Part shown: one piece after another, positions 36,111-46,523 of the stretch
Layout: each line of letters begins with the position of its first letter
How positions within the stretch are numbered: the stretch's first letter is position 1
DNA from: Lysinibacillus sp. FJAT-14745
GTDB lineage: Bacteria; Bacillota; Bacilli; Bacillales_A; Planococcaceae
Assembly (NCBI RefSeq): GCF_001275675.1
Contig: NZ_LITM01000005.1
Location: forward strand, 370,094 to 434,093
DNA: 64,000 nucleotides
Reading direction: 5' to 3'
Made by a program: the position numbers and the translations under genes
The notes under the pieces: model-generated
The model's input: only the letters and a program-made list of their open reading frames with translations
The model's database searches: none
Told to the model about the DNA's origin: nothing

Positions 36111-37526
36111 TTATTTTTTAGCTACAATATGGATTGGGTTGCCAAGTAATACTTCAGCAGCTTCCATTGTAATTTCACCTAATGTTGGGTGAGCATGAAT
36201 TGTTAACGCGATATCTTCAGCAGTCATACCGCCTTCAATTGCTAAGCCCATTTCAGCGATCATATCTGATGCACCAGCACCCACGATTTGAGCACCGATT
36301 AATAAGCCATCTTCTTTACGCGCAACAAGCTTCACGAAACCTTCTGTTTGGTTTAATGCAAGTGCACGACCATTTGCTGCGAATGGGAATTTCGCTGCAG
36401 TGTATTCAATGCCTTCAGCTTTCGCTTCATCTTCGTTATAACCAACTGTTGCCATTTCTGGATCTGTGAAGCATACAGCAGGAATAGCTAAATAATCAAC
36501 GATTGATTTTTCACCAGCGATTGCTTCAGCAGCAACTTTACCTTCGTAAGATGCTTTATGAGCAAGCTGAGGACCAGCTACAATATCACCAATTGCATAG
36601 ATGTTTGGAATATTTGTACGGCATTGTTTGTCAACATTGATAAGACCACGTTCACCGAATTCAACACCGATTTCAGCAAGGCCCATTTCATCTGTATTTG
36701 GACGACGACCTACAGTTACTAATACATAGTCAGCTTCAACTTTTTTCTCTTCTCCGCCAACTTCATATGTTACTACTACGCCGTTTTCTGTTTCTTCAAC
36801 GCCTTTTGCAGATGCGTTTACTTCCATTTCAACGCCTTTCTTTTTAAGGCCTTTTTTCACGATTTGTGTCATTTGTTTTTCGAAACCAGCTAAGATATCT
36901 TTTCCGCCTTCGATAATTGTTACTTGCGAGCCAAGGTTAGCATAAGCTGAGCCTAACTCTGTACCAATATAGCCTCCACCGATAACGACTAATTTACCTG
37001 GTACTTCTTGTAAAGAAAGTGCGCCAGTAGAATTTAATACGCGATCAGAGAATTTAAATGTTGGAATTTCAACTGGGCGAGAACCCGTTGCGATAATTAC
37101 ATTGTTAAATGTGTAAGTTTGAGCAGATTCACCATTGATGATACGCACTGAATGAGCGTCAACGAAATAAGCTTCACCTTGTACAATTTCAACTTTATTA
37201 CCTTTAAGTAAGCCTTCAACACCGCCAGTTAATTTTTTAACAACGCTGTCTTTAAATGCTTGTGCTTTTGAGAAGTCTAATTTCACATCAGAAGCGATGA
37301 TACCCATGTCATCTGAATGTTTAGCATGCTCAAAACGGTGACCTACTGAAATTAATGCTTTTGATGGGATACAACCTACGTTTAAGCACACACCACCAAG
37401 TACATTTTTTTCAACGATTGTTACTTTTTGGCCAGTTTGAGCTGCACGAATTGCTGCTACATATCCTCCAGGACCTGAACCAATGACAAGAGTATCTGTT
37501 TCGATTGGAAAATCTCCTACTACCAT
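36111..37526 (-). CDS. pdhD: dihydrolipoyl dehydrogenase (E3)
   Basis: A 471-residue flavoprotein. FAD-binding [15 protein letters not shown] near residue 17, redox disulfide [10 protein letters not shown] near residue 48, NAD-binding [17 protein letters not shown], and the dimer-interface catalytic HAHPTLGE near residue 446. It reoxidises the lipoyl groups of PdhC and reduces NAD+, and may also serve other lipoyl complexes. It begins 5 bp after pdhC and ends the operon. Confidence 0.97.
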   Translation of the reverse strand: MVVGDFPIETDTLVIGSGPGGYVAAIRAAQTGQKVTIVEKNVLGGVCLNVGCIPSKALISVGHRFEHAKHSDDMGIIASDVKLDFSKAQAFKDSVVKKLTGGVEGLLKGNKVEIVQGEAYFVDAHSVRIINGESAQTYTFNNVIIATGSRPVEIPTFKFSDRVLNSTGALSLQEVPGKLVVIGGGYIGTELGSAYANLGSQVTIIEGGKDILAGFEKQMTQIVKKGLKKKGVEMEVNASAKGVEETENGVVVTYEVGGEEKKVEADYVLVTVGRRPNTDEMGLAEIGVEFGERGLINVDKQCRTNIPNIYAIGDIVAGPQLAHKASYEGKVAAEAIAGEKSIVDYLAIPAVCFTDPEMATVGYNEDEAKAEGIEYTAAKFPFAANGRALALNQTEGFVKLVARKEDGLLIGAQIVGAGASDMIAEMGLAIEGGMTAEDIALTIHAHPTLGEITMEAAEVLLGNPIHIVAKK

Positions 37527-37531
37527 TTTTG

Positions 37532-38863
37532 TTACGCCTCCATTAATAATAATTCTGGTTCACTTAACAAACGCTTTAAGTGATTTAAAGCATTTTGTGC
37601 AGTGGCTCCATCGATCATACGATGATCAAAGCTCAATGATAATGCTAACACAGGTGCGGCTACAATTTCACCATTTTTTATTACAGGTTTTTCTGAAATT
37701 CGACCAATACCTAAAATCGCTACTTCAGGATGATTAATTACCGGAGTAAACCATTGTCCTCCTGCAGAGCCGATATTCGTAATCGACATCGAAGCGCCCT
37801 TCATTTCATGTGGTGCTAGCTTTCCTTCACGTGCTTTAGTCGCTAATTCATTAATCTCGTTTGATACTGCAAAAACAGATTTACGATCCGCATGCTTAAT
37901 AACTGGTACTAGCAAGCCTTTTTCTGTATCTGCTGCAATACCAATATTGTAATAATGCTTCTGAATAATTTCTTGTGTTGCATCATCTAATGAGCGGTTA
38001 AATTCTGGGAATTCGCGTAACGTTGAAATAAGCGCTTTAACTACGTATGGTAAGTACGTTAATTTGACACCTTTTTCAGCAGCGATATCTTTGAATTTTT
38101 TGCGATGTGCTACTAAAGCTGTTACATCGACTTCATCCATTAGTGTAACATGTGGAGCCGTTTGTTTCGAGTGAACCATCGCTTTTGCAATCGCTTTTCG
38201 AATACCAGACATTTTCTCACGTGTTTCTGGGAATTCACCTTCAAGGACTACTGGTGCTGCTTGTGCAGCTGCTTCTTGAGCAGCTTCTTCATTAGCTACT
38301 GGTGCTACTTCAGCCTCTTCAGCGCCTCCACCTTTTAGGAAATTCTCAATATCTTGTTTTAAAATACGACCATTTTTGCCTGTACCTTTAACTTCACGAA
38401 TATTCACATCACTGTCTCGTGCAAATTTACGTACGGAAGGCATTGCAATGATACGCTTATTATCTTCAACTACAACTTCAGTCTTTTCAGGAGATTTCTC
38501 TGGAGCCTGCTCATCTTTAACAGGTGCCTTTTCTACTTTCTGACCATCCTCAGCTGTCGCTTGAACTTGTGCCTCTGTTTTTGCTTCAGCATGGTCATCA
38601 CCTTTTAGCTTTAAGTCTTCATAGCCAGGTGCATCAAAACGGATTAAGACATCACCAACAACTGCTACTGTGCCTTCTCCTACTAAAACTTCCTCTACTT
38701 TCCCTTCAACCGGAGAAGGGATCTCTACCACTGCTTTGTCATTTTGTACTTCACAAAGAATATCATCTTCTTTTACTGTATCTCCAGCTTTAACGAACCA
38801 TTTCACGATTTCGCCTTCGTGAATACCCTCGCCTATATCTGGTAATCTAAATTCAAATGCCAT
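37532..38863 (-). CDS. pdhC: dihydrolipoyl acetyltransferase (E2)
   Basis: A 443-residue E2. One N-terminal lipoyl domain (lysine in [14 protein letters not shown] near residue 43), an acidic, alanine-rich linker, a peripheral subunit-binding domain ([27 protein letters not shown] near residue 142), a second linker, and the C-terminal acyltransferase with [10 protein letters not shown]. It forms the core of the pyruvate dehydrogenase complex. Confidence 0.97.
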   Translation of the reverse strand: MAFEFRLPDIGEGIHEGEIVKWFVKAGDTVKEDDILCEVQNDKAVVEIPSPVEGKVEEVLVGEGTVAVVGDVLIRFDAPGYEDLKLKGDDHAEAKTEAQVQATAEDGQKVEKAPVKDEQAPEKSPEKTEVVVEDNKRIIAMPSVRKFARDSDVNIREVKGTGKNGRILKQDIENFLKGGGAEEAEVAPVANEEAAQEAAAQAAPVVLEGEFPETREKMSGIRKAIAKAMVHSKQTAPHVTLMDEVDVTALVAHRKKFKDIAAEKGVKLTYLPYVVKALISTLREFPEFNRSLDDATQEIIQKHYYNIGIAADTEKGLLVPVIKHADRKSVFAVSNEINELATKAREGKLAPHEMKGASMSITNIGSAGGQWFTPVINHPEVAILGIGRISEKPVIKNGEIVAAPVLALSLSFDHRMIDGATAQNALNHLKRLLSEPELLLMEA

Positions 38864-38904
38864 GTGTACCCATCCTTTCTATATTACCGTGGTTTAGAAC
38901 TACA

Positions 38905-39882
38905 TTAGAATGTTAAAACTTTTTTCGCTGTTTCCATTACATCTTTATAGTTTGGTAACCAAACACCTTCAGCTTGTGGGAATGGGTACACAGTATCTGG
39001 TGCAGCCACACGAAGTACAGGTGCTTCTAAGCTTAAAATCGCGCGTTCTGTAATCTCAGCCACAACATTTGCAGCAATACCAGCTTGTTTTTGAGCCTCT
39101 TGTACAACGATTGCACGACCTGTTTTTTCAACTGACGCAATAATTGTTTCAATATCAATTGGTTGGATTGTACGTAAATCAATAACCTCTACAGAGTGGC
39201 CTTCTTTTTCTAGCTCTTCTGCAGCCTTTAAGCTTTCGTGAACCATTAAACCATAGGCAATAATTGTTAGATCTTTACCTTCACGTTTTACATCCGCTTT
39301 ACCTAGTGGAATTTCGTATGCTTCCTCAGGTACCTCTTCACGGAATGAACGATATAATTTTAAATGCTCTAAGAAAATGACTGGGTTATCATTTCGAATA
39401 GATGAAATCAGTAAGCCTTTAGCATCGTACGGTGTTGATGGAACAACAACCGTTAAACCTGGCTGTGCCGTCATTAAGCTCTCTAAGCTATCAGAGTGCA
39501 TTTCAGGTGTATGCACGCCACCACCAAATGGAGAACGGATTGTTACTGGTGCATTATAGACACCACCGCTACGATAGCTCATACGTGCTAATTGACCACT
39601 AATTGAATCCATTACTTCATAAACAAAACCGAAGAACTGTATTTCAGGAACTGGACGGAAACCTTGTAGAGAAAGTCCGATTGCTAAACCACCAATACCT
39701 GATTCTGCTAATGGTGTATCGAATACGCGGTCAACACCGAATTCTTTTTGTAGGCCTTCAGTTGCGCGGAATACCCCACCGTTGACACCTACATCTTCCC
39801 CGAATACAAGAACGTTTTCATCATTCTTTAATTCTGTGCGAAGTGCATCTGTAATTGCTTGAATCATTGTCATTTGTGCCAT
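38905..39882 (-). CDS. pdhB: pyruvate dehydrogenase E1 beta
   Basis: A 325-residue transketolase-like E1 beta. Start [49 protein letters not shown] and a C-terminal [15 protein letters not shown]. With PdhA it decarboxylates pyruvate on thiamine diphosphate. It begins 3 bp after the pdhA stop, so translation is coupled and equimolar. Confidence 0.97.
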   Translation of the reverse strand: MAQMTMIQAITDALRTELKNDENVLVFGEDVGVNGGVFRATEGLQKEFGVDRVFDTPLAESGIGGLAIGLSLQGFRPVPEIQFFGFVYEVMDSISGQLARMSYRSGGVYNAPVTIRSPFGGGVHTPEMHSDSLESLMTAQPGLTVVVPSTPYDAKGLLISSIRNDNPVIFLEHLKLYRSFREEVPEEAYEIPLGKADVKREGKDLTIIAYGLMVHESLKAAEELEKEGHSVEVIDLRTIQPIDIETIIASVEKTGRAIVVQEAQKQAGIAANVVAEITERAILSLEAPVLRVAAPDTVYPFPQAEGVWLPNYKDVMETAKKVLTF

Positions 39883-39885
39883 AGG

Positions 39886-41004
<1,119 letters not shown>

Positions 41005-41073
41005 TCACATCTCCCTTTCAACTGTATTAAAATAAATCACCTTTTTAACTAGTACAACTTATTCTTTGCACTC

Positions 41074-41102
41074 AGTATACTGAATAAAATACTGTCGGTC
41101 AA
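41074..41102 (-). promoter_or_regulatory. sigma-A promoter of the pdh operon
   Basis: On the minus strand TTGACC (41102-41097), a 17-base spacer, then TATACT (41079-41074). The leader would be about 65 nt. Confidence 0.75.
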
Positions 41103-41330
41103 TCATATATTACGCGTACAAACAAAGATTTTTTCTAAAATAACGATTAAAGAACTCTGTTTTATACTGTACTACTAATTAACAAGAACTGTATTATAAC
41201 AACTTGTTAAAAGTACATAATTATTAAGTTTCTCTCCACGTTACCAATAGTAGAATGCCCACTTCTAGACAATCTAATAGCTAAAGAAAAATTTTTTAAG
41301 TATATTCAAATAAGGTCTTTTTTCATGTGA
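41103..41330. other. intergenic between pdhA and def
   Basis: AT-rich, no gene seen. A possible def promoter follows at 41331-41359 (TTGTTT, 17-base spacer, TTATAA), with TATACT overlapping it. Confidence 0.4.
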
Positions 41331-41393
41331 TTGTTTTAAGACGTGATGTATACTTATAAGTAAGCACTACAAAGTTGAAAGGAAGATTCATAT

Positions 41394-41951
41394 ATGATTT
41401 TAATGGATGATATTATTCGCGAAGGTCATCCGACTTTACGCACAAAAGCTGAGGAGGTCAAATTCCCTTTAACTGATGAAGCAAGACAGCTAGCAGAAGA
41501 CATACTTCAATATTTAATAAACAGTCAAGATCCTGAAATTGCAGATAAATATAATTTACGCGGCGGCATTGGATTAGCTGCCAATCAAGTAAATAGCCTA
41601 CATCGAATGTTTGCCCTTCATTTAACAGATGACAATGGCGAACAATTAAGTTTTGTAGCTATCAACCCAAAAATCGTTAGCCACTCTGTAGAAAACACAT
41701 ACCTTGCAGCGGGTGAGGGCTGCCTTTCTGTAGATCGCAATGTTCCTGGCTATGTACCACGTCATGCTCGTATTACAGTTAAATTTAAAACAATTGACGG
41801 TGAAGAGAAAAAAATGCGACTTAAAGGCATGCCTGCCATAGCCTTCCAACACGAATTAGACCACCTTAACGGCATTATGTTTTACGATCGCATCAATGAA
41901 AAAAATCCATTTGCGGGAATTCCAGATTCTACTCCATATGAGCGTGACTAG
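41394..41951 (+). CDS. def: peptide deformylase
   Basis: A 185-residue iron peptide deformylase, larger type II Gram-positive form. Motif 1 GIGLAANQV, motif 2 GEGCLSV and metal-binding motif 3 QHELDHLNG are intact. It removes the formyl group from nascent proteins. In B. subtilis the matching gene (defB/ykrB) lies between ykrA and pdhA, as here. It is monocistronic with its own terminator. Confidence 0.95.
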   Translation: MILMDDIIREGHPTLRTKAEEVKFPLTDEARQLAEDILQYLINSQDPEIADKYNLRGGIGLAANQVNSLHRMFALHLTDDNGEQLSFVAINPKIVSHSVENTYLAAGEGCLSVDRNVPGYVPRHARITVKFKTIDGEEKKMRLKGMPAIAFQHELDHLNGIMFYDRINEKNPFAGIPDSTPYERD

Positions 41952-41960
41952 AGGCACGAC

Positions 41961-42018
41961 GAAAAGAAAACAACACTGCAGTTATTTTACATCTGTAGAG
42001 AGCTGTTTTCTTTTCAAT
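41961..42018 (+). terminator. terminator after def
   Basis: Arms GAAAAGAAAACA (41961-41972) and TGTTTTCTTTTC (42004-42015), with an inner CTGCAG/CTGTAG pairing. Confidence 0.65.
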
Positions 42019-42044
42019 TGCGATTATTCATCTAACTAAAGACC

Positions 42045-42090
42045 AAAACAAAAGCAACTAGCTGTAGTCATTATCTCCAACTAGTTGCTT
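42045..42090 (-). terminator. terminator after ykrA
   Basis: Arms AAGCAACTAG (42052-42061) and CTAGTTGCTT (42081-42090). A TTTTGTTTTG tract follows on the minus strand. Confidence 0.7.
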
Positions 42091-42101
42091 CTTTATCTTC
42101 A

Positions 42102-42872
42102 TTAGATAATTTTTAATTTGCGCATAATTTTAGCAAGGCCATCCTCATCCACATGATCTGCAACATGAGTAGCAACAGCCTTCACTCTCTCATGTCCATT
42201 CCCCATCGCCACGCCTGTCCCAACAGCCTGCAGCATTTCAATATCGTTGATACCATCTCCAAAAGCAATGGCATCATTTAATGACAGCCCCATTTTCTTA
42301 AGGATCTTTTCAATACCAACAGCCTTCGAGCCTCCCTTTGGTAAAATATCACAAGAGTAGCGATGCCAGCGTACAAACTGCACGTTTGGAAATGCTTCAC
42401 GATATAAATGTTCATCTTTTTCTTCCATAAAAATAAGTGTTTGATAGACATCGTTCTGCATATAATAAGTTGAATCTATAGTTGGATACTGATATTTTAA
42501 TGTATTTAAGCTTTCTACTACCATATCGTTATTTCCTACAGATGCAATCATTCGTTTGTCGTCTAAAAATACTACAGGTTCATTTCGCACTTCACCAAAA
42601 GCAATGATTTTGGCTAGCTCGTCTTTCTCAACACCATTTGTATAGACAACTTCACCACGATAAACAACATATTGTCCGTTAAATGTCACATACGTATTAA
42701 TATCTAACTCTTCTAGTAAGGATTGAATCATGAAAGGTCCACGTCCAGTTGCAATCGCTAGCTCATAACCATTACGACGAGCTTCAAAAAGCGCTTCTTT
42801 CGCAGAATCAGGTAATATTTTCTCACTATTATAAAGTGTACCATCTACATCAAAAAATAATATTTTCTTCAT
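42102..42872 (-). CDS. ykrA: HAD-superfamily Cof-type phosphatase YkrA
   Basis: A 256-residue HAD hydrolase, subfamily IIB. Motif I DVDGTLYNS (Asp8, Asp10), motif II ATGRGP, motif III lysine in PKGGSKAVG and motif IV GDGINDIEML. Such enzymes dephosphorylate sugar phosphates or flavin precursors; the substrate here is not known. Convergent with def, as in B. subtilis. Confidence 0.9.
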   Translation of the reverse strand: MKKILFFDVDGTLYNSEKILPDSAKEALFEARRNGYELAIATGRGPFMIQSLLEELDINTYVTFNGQYVVYRGEVVYTNGVEKDELAKIIAFGEVRNEPVVFLDDKRMIASVGNNDMVVESLNTLKYQYPTIDSTYYMQNDVYQTLIFMEEKDEHLYREAFPNVQFVRWHRYSCDILPKGGSKAVGIEKILKKMGLSLNDAIAFGDGINDIEMLQAVGTGVAMGNGHERVKAVATHVADHVDEDGLAKIMRKLKII

Positions 42873-42917
42873 CTTATAGTCCCCTTCATTATGTAATATG
42901 TTGCAAAGGTTAATGAC

Positions 42918-42946
42918 TTTACAGAGGCAATATTTTTTATTATAAT
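42918..42946 (+). promoter_or_regulatory. sigma-A promoter of the 23-residue peptide gene
   Basis: TTTACA (42918-42923), exact 17-base spacer, TATAAT (42941-42946). Transcription would start near 42953, at the RBS. Confidence 0.8.
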
Positions 42947-42967
42947 GATCCTAAGGAGTGATGTGCC

Positions 42968-43039
42968 ATGCTGAAGAAACTCAAACGGAAATTGTTGAAG
43001 CAACTTCGCGGCATACTCGGAAAAAAATCAATTGCCTAA
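42968..43039 (+). CDS. 23-residue cationic amphipathic peptide, unrecognised
   Basis: A tiny ORF reading MLKKLKRKLLKQLRGILGKK then SIA. It has nine Lys/Arg and no acidic residues, with leucines spaced to form an amphipathic helix. It is a complete transcription unit: a sigma-A promoter at 42918-42946, RBS AAGGAGTG ten bases before ATG, and a terminator five bases after the stop. I do not recognise the family. Possible roles are a nucleic-acid- or ribosome-binding peptide, a membrane-active toxin, or a leader of an RNA regulator. Translation is inferred. Confidence 0.6.
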   Translation: MLKKLKRKLLKQLRGILGKKSIA

Positions 43040-43044
43040 CATTT

Positions 43045-43072
43045 GCCCTTCATTATTTGAAGGGCTTTTCTT
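43045..43072 (+). terminator. terminator after the small peptide gene
   Basis: Arms GCCCTTCA (43045-43052) and TGAAGGGC (43058-43065), followed by TTTTCTTT. Confidence 0.8.
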
Positions 43073-43151
43073 TATTTTAGAGTAACTGCGTGATAATATA
43101 AAGGAAATGCATTTATTTGGCTATGTGCAACCACTGTCTCATTGCTTTATT

Positions 43152-43190
43152 CAATTACACCTTGTTGTAATTACGTCTGGATTGTAGCAT
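43152..43190. repeat. remnant of dispersed repeat family 2
   Basis: CAATTACACCTTGTTGTAATTACGTCTGGATTG has the same opening hairpin and the following GCGTCTGGA block as 6505-6594 and 8332-8456, then diverges. Confidence 0.5.
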
Positions 43191-43320
43191 TGAGATACAA
43201 GAACTTCAAACGCCTAATTTCGTCCTTAATATCTAGAAATTTGCTGTTTTTTCTTGTAGTACGTGCGTGGTATTAGTCAAAGGTGCAATAAAATTGTACG
43301 CAATAAAAGGAGAGCAAACT

Positions 43321-43530
43321 ATGATTTACAAAGTTTATTATCAAGAAAAAGCAAATGAAATTCCAGTTCGCGAAAATACTAAAAGTCTATACCTTGAAGC
43401 TGCTTCAGAACGCGAAGTACGTCAAAAGCTAAAAGACCGAAACTACAATATCGAGTTCGTTCAACTGCTTGAAGGTAACTATTTAGTCTACGAACAAGCA
43501 AGTCCGAACTTCATCTTGGAGGAAATTTAA
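43321..43530 (+). CDS. rpoY: RNA polymerase epsilon subunit
   Basis: A 69-residue protein matching RpoY (YkzG): [20 protein letters not shown] start and the C-terminal [19 protein letters not shown] block. It binds RNA polymerase in low-GC Gram-positives. ATG at 43321 follows AAAAGGAGAG; a longer ORF from 43267 has no RBS. It precedes rnjA by 5 bp, the conserved rpoY-rnjA operon. Confidence 0.95.
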   Translation: MIYKVYYQEKANEIPVRENTKSLYLEAASEREVRQKLKDRNYNIEFVQLLEGNYLVYEQASPNFILEEI

Positions 43531-43535
43531 CAAAC

Positions 43536-45203
43536 ATGAAGTTTGTTAAAAATGACCAAGCAGCTGTTTTCGCGCTCGGCGGACTGGGCGAAATCGGCAA
43601 AAACACTTACGGCGTTCAATTTCAAGATGAAATCATTTTAATTGATGCAGGTATTAAATTCCCAGAAGACGACTTACTTGGCATAGACTATGTAATTCCG
43701 GATTATACGTATTTAGTACGCAACGTCGACAAAATTAAAGGATTATTTGTTACACATGGACATGAAGACCATATTGGTGGTATTCCCTACTTATTACGTC
43801 AGATAAATGTCCCTGTCTACGGTGGTAAGCTTGCACTTGGCTTATTACGCAATAAGTTAGACGAGCATGGCTTGCTACGTACTACAAAGCTTATCGAAAT
43901 TAAAGAAGAAGATGTTATTAAGTTCAGAAAAACATCTGTTAGCTTCTTTAGAACAACACATAGTATTCCAGACGCTTACGGAGTTGTTGTAAAAACACCA
44001 CCTGGTAACATCGTGCATACCGGTGACTTTAAATTTGACTTTACACCTGTAGGCGAGCCAGCCAACTTAACAAAAATGGCTGAAATCGGCCGTGATGGAG
44101 TGCTGTGCTTACTTTCAGATAGTACAAATGCAGAAAAACCGAACTTCACAATGTCAGAGCGTACAGTTGGAAAAAGTATCGATGAAATTTTCCGTAAGGT
44201 TGATAGCCGTATTATTTTCGCAACTTTCGCATCCAACATTTACCGTTTGCAACAAGCAACAGATGCTGCAATAAAATACGGAAGAAAAATTGCTGTCTTC
44301 GGACGTTCAATGGATAATGCCATTACACTTGGTCGTGAACTAGGCTACATTAATGCGCCAAAGGATACATTTATCGATGCCCAAAGCATTAATCGTCTTC
44401 CTGCCAATGAAGTAATGATTTTATGTACAGGCTCTCAAGGTGAACCGATGGCAGCCCTTTCTCGTATTGCAAATGGTACACATCGTCAAATCCAAATCCA
44501 GCCTGGTGACACAGTTATCTTCTCTTCTTCACCAGTACCAGGAAATACGGTAAGTGTAAACAAGATCATCAACTTACTTTTCCGTGCTGGTGCAGAAGTT
44601 ATTCATGGTGCACTAAATAATATCCATACTTCTGGTCACGGTTCTCAGGAAGAACAAAAATTGATGCTACGCTTAATGAAGCCGAAATTCTTCATGCCGA
44701 TTCACGGTGAATTCCGTATGTTGAAAATGCATACTCATCTAGCAGAAGATTGTGATGTTCCACTTAAAAATACATTCGTTATGGAGAATGGTGACGTGCT
44801 AGCATTAAGTGCCAATGAAGCACATGTAGCAGGTCGTATTCCTTCAGGAGACGTTTATATTGACGGCAATGGTATTGGAGATATCGGCAATATCGTATTA
44901 CGTGATCGACGAATTCTTTCTGAAGAAGGTTTAGTAATCGTTGTTGTAAGTGTGGATATGGAAAATCAAAAAATTGTTTCCGGCCCAGACATTATTTCAC
45001 GAGGCTTTGTTTACATGCGTGAGTCAGGTACGATGATTAATGAAGCACAAAAAATGTTAAATCGTCACCTGAACGAGACAATTCAAGGCAAAACACCTCA
45101 ATGGACTGAGCTGAAAAATGAAATCACTGACGTATTAGGACCATATTTATTTGAAAAAACAAAACGTCGCCCTATGATTTTACCGATTATTATGGAGGTT
45201 TAA
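43536..45203 (+). CDS. rnjA: ribonuclease J1
   Basis: A 555-residue beta-CASP metallo-beta-lactamase nuclease. Metal motif [10 protein letters not shown] near residue 73, HTGDFKFD, the beta-CASP region and [13 protein letters not shown] near residue 390, then the C-terminal domain. It is the 5'-3' exonuclease/endonuclease of mRNA decay and rRNA maturation. Co-transcribed with rpoY. Confidence 0.97.
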   Translation: MKFVKNDQAAVFALGGLGEIGKNTYGVQFQDEIILIDAGIKFPEDDLLGIDYVIPDYTYLVRNVDKIKGLFVTHGHEDHIGGIPYLLRQINVPVYGGKLALGLLRNKLDEHGLLRTTKLIEIKEEDVIKFRKTSVSFFRTTHSIPDAYGVVVKTPPGNIVHTGDFKFDFTPVGEPANLTKMAEIGRDGVLCLLSDSTNAEKPNFTMSERTVGKSIDEIFRKVDSRIIFATFASNIYRLQQATDAAIKYGRKIAVFGRSMDNAITLGRELGYINAPKDTFIDAQSINRLPANEVMILCTGSQGEPMAALSRIANGTHRQIQIQPGDTVIFSSSPVPGNTVSVNKIINLLFRAGAEVIHGALNNIHTSGHGSQEEQKLMLRLMKPKFFMPIHGEFRMLKMHTHLAEDCDVPLKNTFVMENGDVLALSANEAHVAGRIPSGDVYIDGNGIGDIGNIVLRDRRILSEEGLVIVVVSVDMENQKIVSGPDIISRGFVYMRESGTMINEAQKMLNRHLNETIQGKTPQWTELKNEITDVLGPYLFEKTKRRPMILPIIMEV

Positions 45204-45212
45204 CCTCATTAC

Positions 45213-45246
45213 AAAAAACTACGCAAAATTGCGTAGTTTTTTTTTA
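45213..45246 (+). terminator. terminator after rnjA
   Basis: Arms AAAAAACTACGC (45213-45224) and GCGTAGTTTTTT (45231-45242), followed by more T residues. Confidence 0.92.
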
Positions 45247-45546
45247 CAATTTTTTGAAACCTCGTTACTTTTCTTTCGTATATAGTAATGACAACTTTAA
45301 AAATCACTTCAACGACAATTTGTTTCTAAACATTCAGTAAGACCTTTTGAAGAAAGTGGCTGCTTGAATAATGGAATCATGTTCCTATTGTAATGCTATT
45401 AGAAGCACCGCAAATCACTTCTAATCACCTAGACTAATACATAATTGCCGCTAACACTTCAATTTTTCATATAACCATTTTTTAATCTCCATCAATTTCG
45501 ATTTGGTGTAATTTTAGCTTTCGCACAGAAAACATTGCTGAATGAA
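45247..45546. other. intergenic, no gene recognised
   Basis: AT-rich with no RBS-preceded ORF, repeat or clear hairpin. Confidence 0.4.
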
Positions 45547-45585
45547 GAAAAAACAGGATCGTTCACCCGTTAGAGTGAGCAATCC
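45547..45585 (-). terminator. terminator after the TetR gene
   Basis: Arms GGATCGTTCAC (about 45556-45566) and GTGAGCAATCC (45575-45585) with two mismatches. A T-run follows on the minus strand. Confidence 0.7.
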
Positions 45586-45596
45586 CGTCCTTATGC

Positions 45597-46430
45597 CTAA
45601 ATATTAAAGTATTTAGCTATTACATAAGCAACCCAACTATAATCTGGCTGTAAGCGTATATTTTCAATTAAACCTTTTAAAATTGGTTTACTATAGGTTG
45701 GATTTTCAACTTGAAATTTTAATAATTCAAGAGACTCACGTTCTATAGAGTCTTCTGAGCCAACTAGATGTTGTTCGATTAATTCTAGTAAAGACTCCTG
45801 TGAAAATTCTTCATTACAAGGTTTTGTAGTTAATTGAATGAGCTCCTCGGTTATAAATGGTATCGTCGTATGCCGTGCAATAATTTCCGTCTTTTCCGCT
45901 AGAGATTTAGCCAATTGATCTAAATCGAGTGGTATATCGGAAAAAATAAAAAGTTCCGAATAACTTTTCATAAATCCTTTAATGCAATACATAACATCGT
46001 ATTTTGTCTCGTGAAGTTCATCCTGATATAGCTGCTCAAGCATATAGACGATCGACTTAGACATTTCGAGATCATAGGCAATTATTTTCTGAAACAATTC
46101 TTTTTTTGTAAGAAGTACTTTCTCATTAAAAAACACTCGGGCAGATGCAGCATGATTTTTAAATGCTTGAAAAATACTTTTGTAAAATTCAACTAAAATA
46201 ATATCTTTACTAAGTGAACTTCTGACTACTTGGTCAACGTCAGTGACAAACTGTTGTAGATAATACTCTACCATAGAAATTAGAAGCTCGTCTTTTGTTT
46301 TGAAAGATAAATAAAATGCACCTTTTGAAATTCCACATCGTTCTGTAATCTGCTGTACAGATGTAGATTCAAAGCCTTGCTCTGAGAATAGCTCCAACGC
46401 TTTCTCCATAATAAGTTGCTTTTTTAACAT
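45597..46430 (-). CDS. TetR/AcrR family regulator, YerO-like
   Basis: A 277-residue repressor with an N-terminal HTH (about residues 7-50: LFSEQGFESTSVQQITERCGISKGAFYLSFKTKDEL) and a long helical ligand domain, longer than the usual 190-220 residues. Divergent from the RND pump gene, as B. subtilis YerO is with SwrC/YerP. It probably represses both genes through the palindrome at 46465-46482. The inducer is unknown. Confidence 0.85.
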   Translation of the reverse strand: MLKKQLIMEKALELFSEQGFESTSVQQITERCGISKGAFYLSFKTKDELLISMVEYYLQQFVTDVDQVVRSSLSKDIILVEFYKSIFQAFKNHAASARVFFNEKVLLTKKELFQKIIAYDLEMSKSIVYMLEQLYQDELHETKYDVMYCIKGFMKSYSELFIFSDIPLDLDQLAKSLAEKTEIIARHTTIPFITEELIQLTTKPCNEEFSQESLLELIEQHLVGSEDSIERESLELLKFQVENPTYSKPILKGLIENIRLQPDYSWVAYVIAKYFNI

Positions 46431-46458
46431 ACTTTTAATTCTCTCCTAATGTATTTCA

Positions 46459-46487
46459 TTGACAAATGACCGATTAGTCATTAGTAT
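46459..46487 (+). promoter_or_regulatory. RND pump promoter with a TetR-type operator in the spacer
   Basis: TTGACA (46459-46464), 17-base spacer, TAGTAT (46482-46487). The spacer is almost filled by the perfect inverted repeat AATGAC-CGATTA-GTCATT (46465-46482). A half-site TTAGTCA recurs at 46504-46510. Confidence 0.75.
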
Positions 46488-46523
46488 AAATAACGAAATC
46501 TAGTTAGTCAATAAAGGGTAGGT

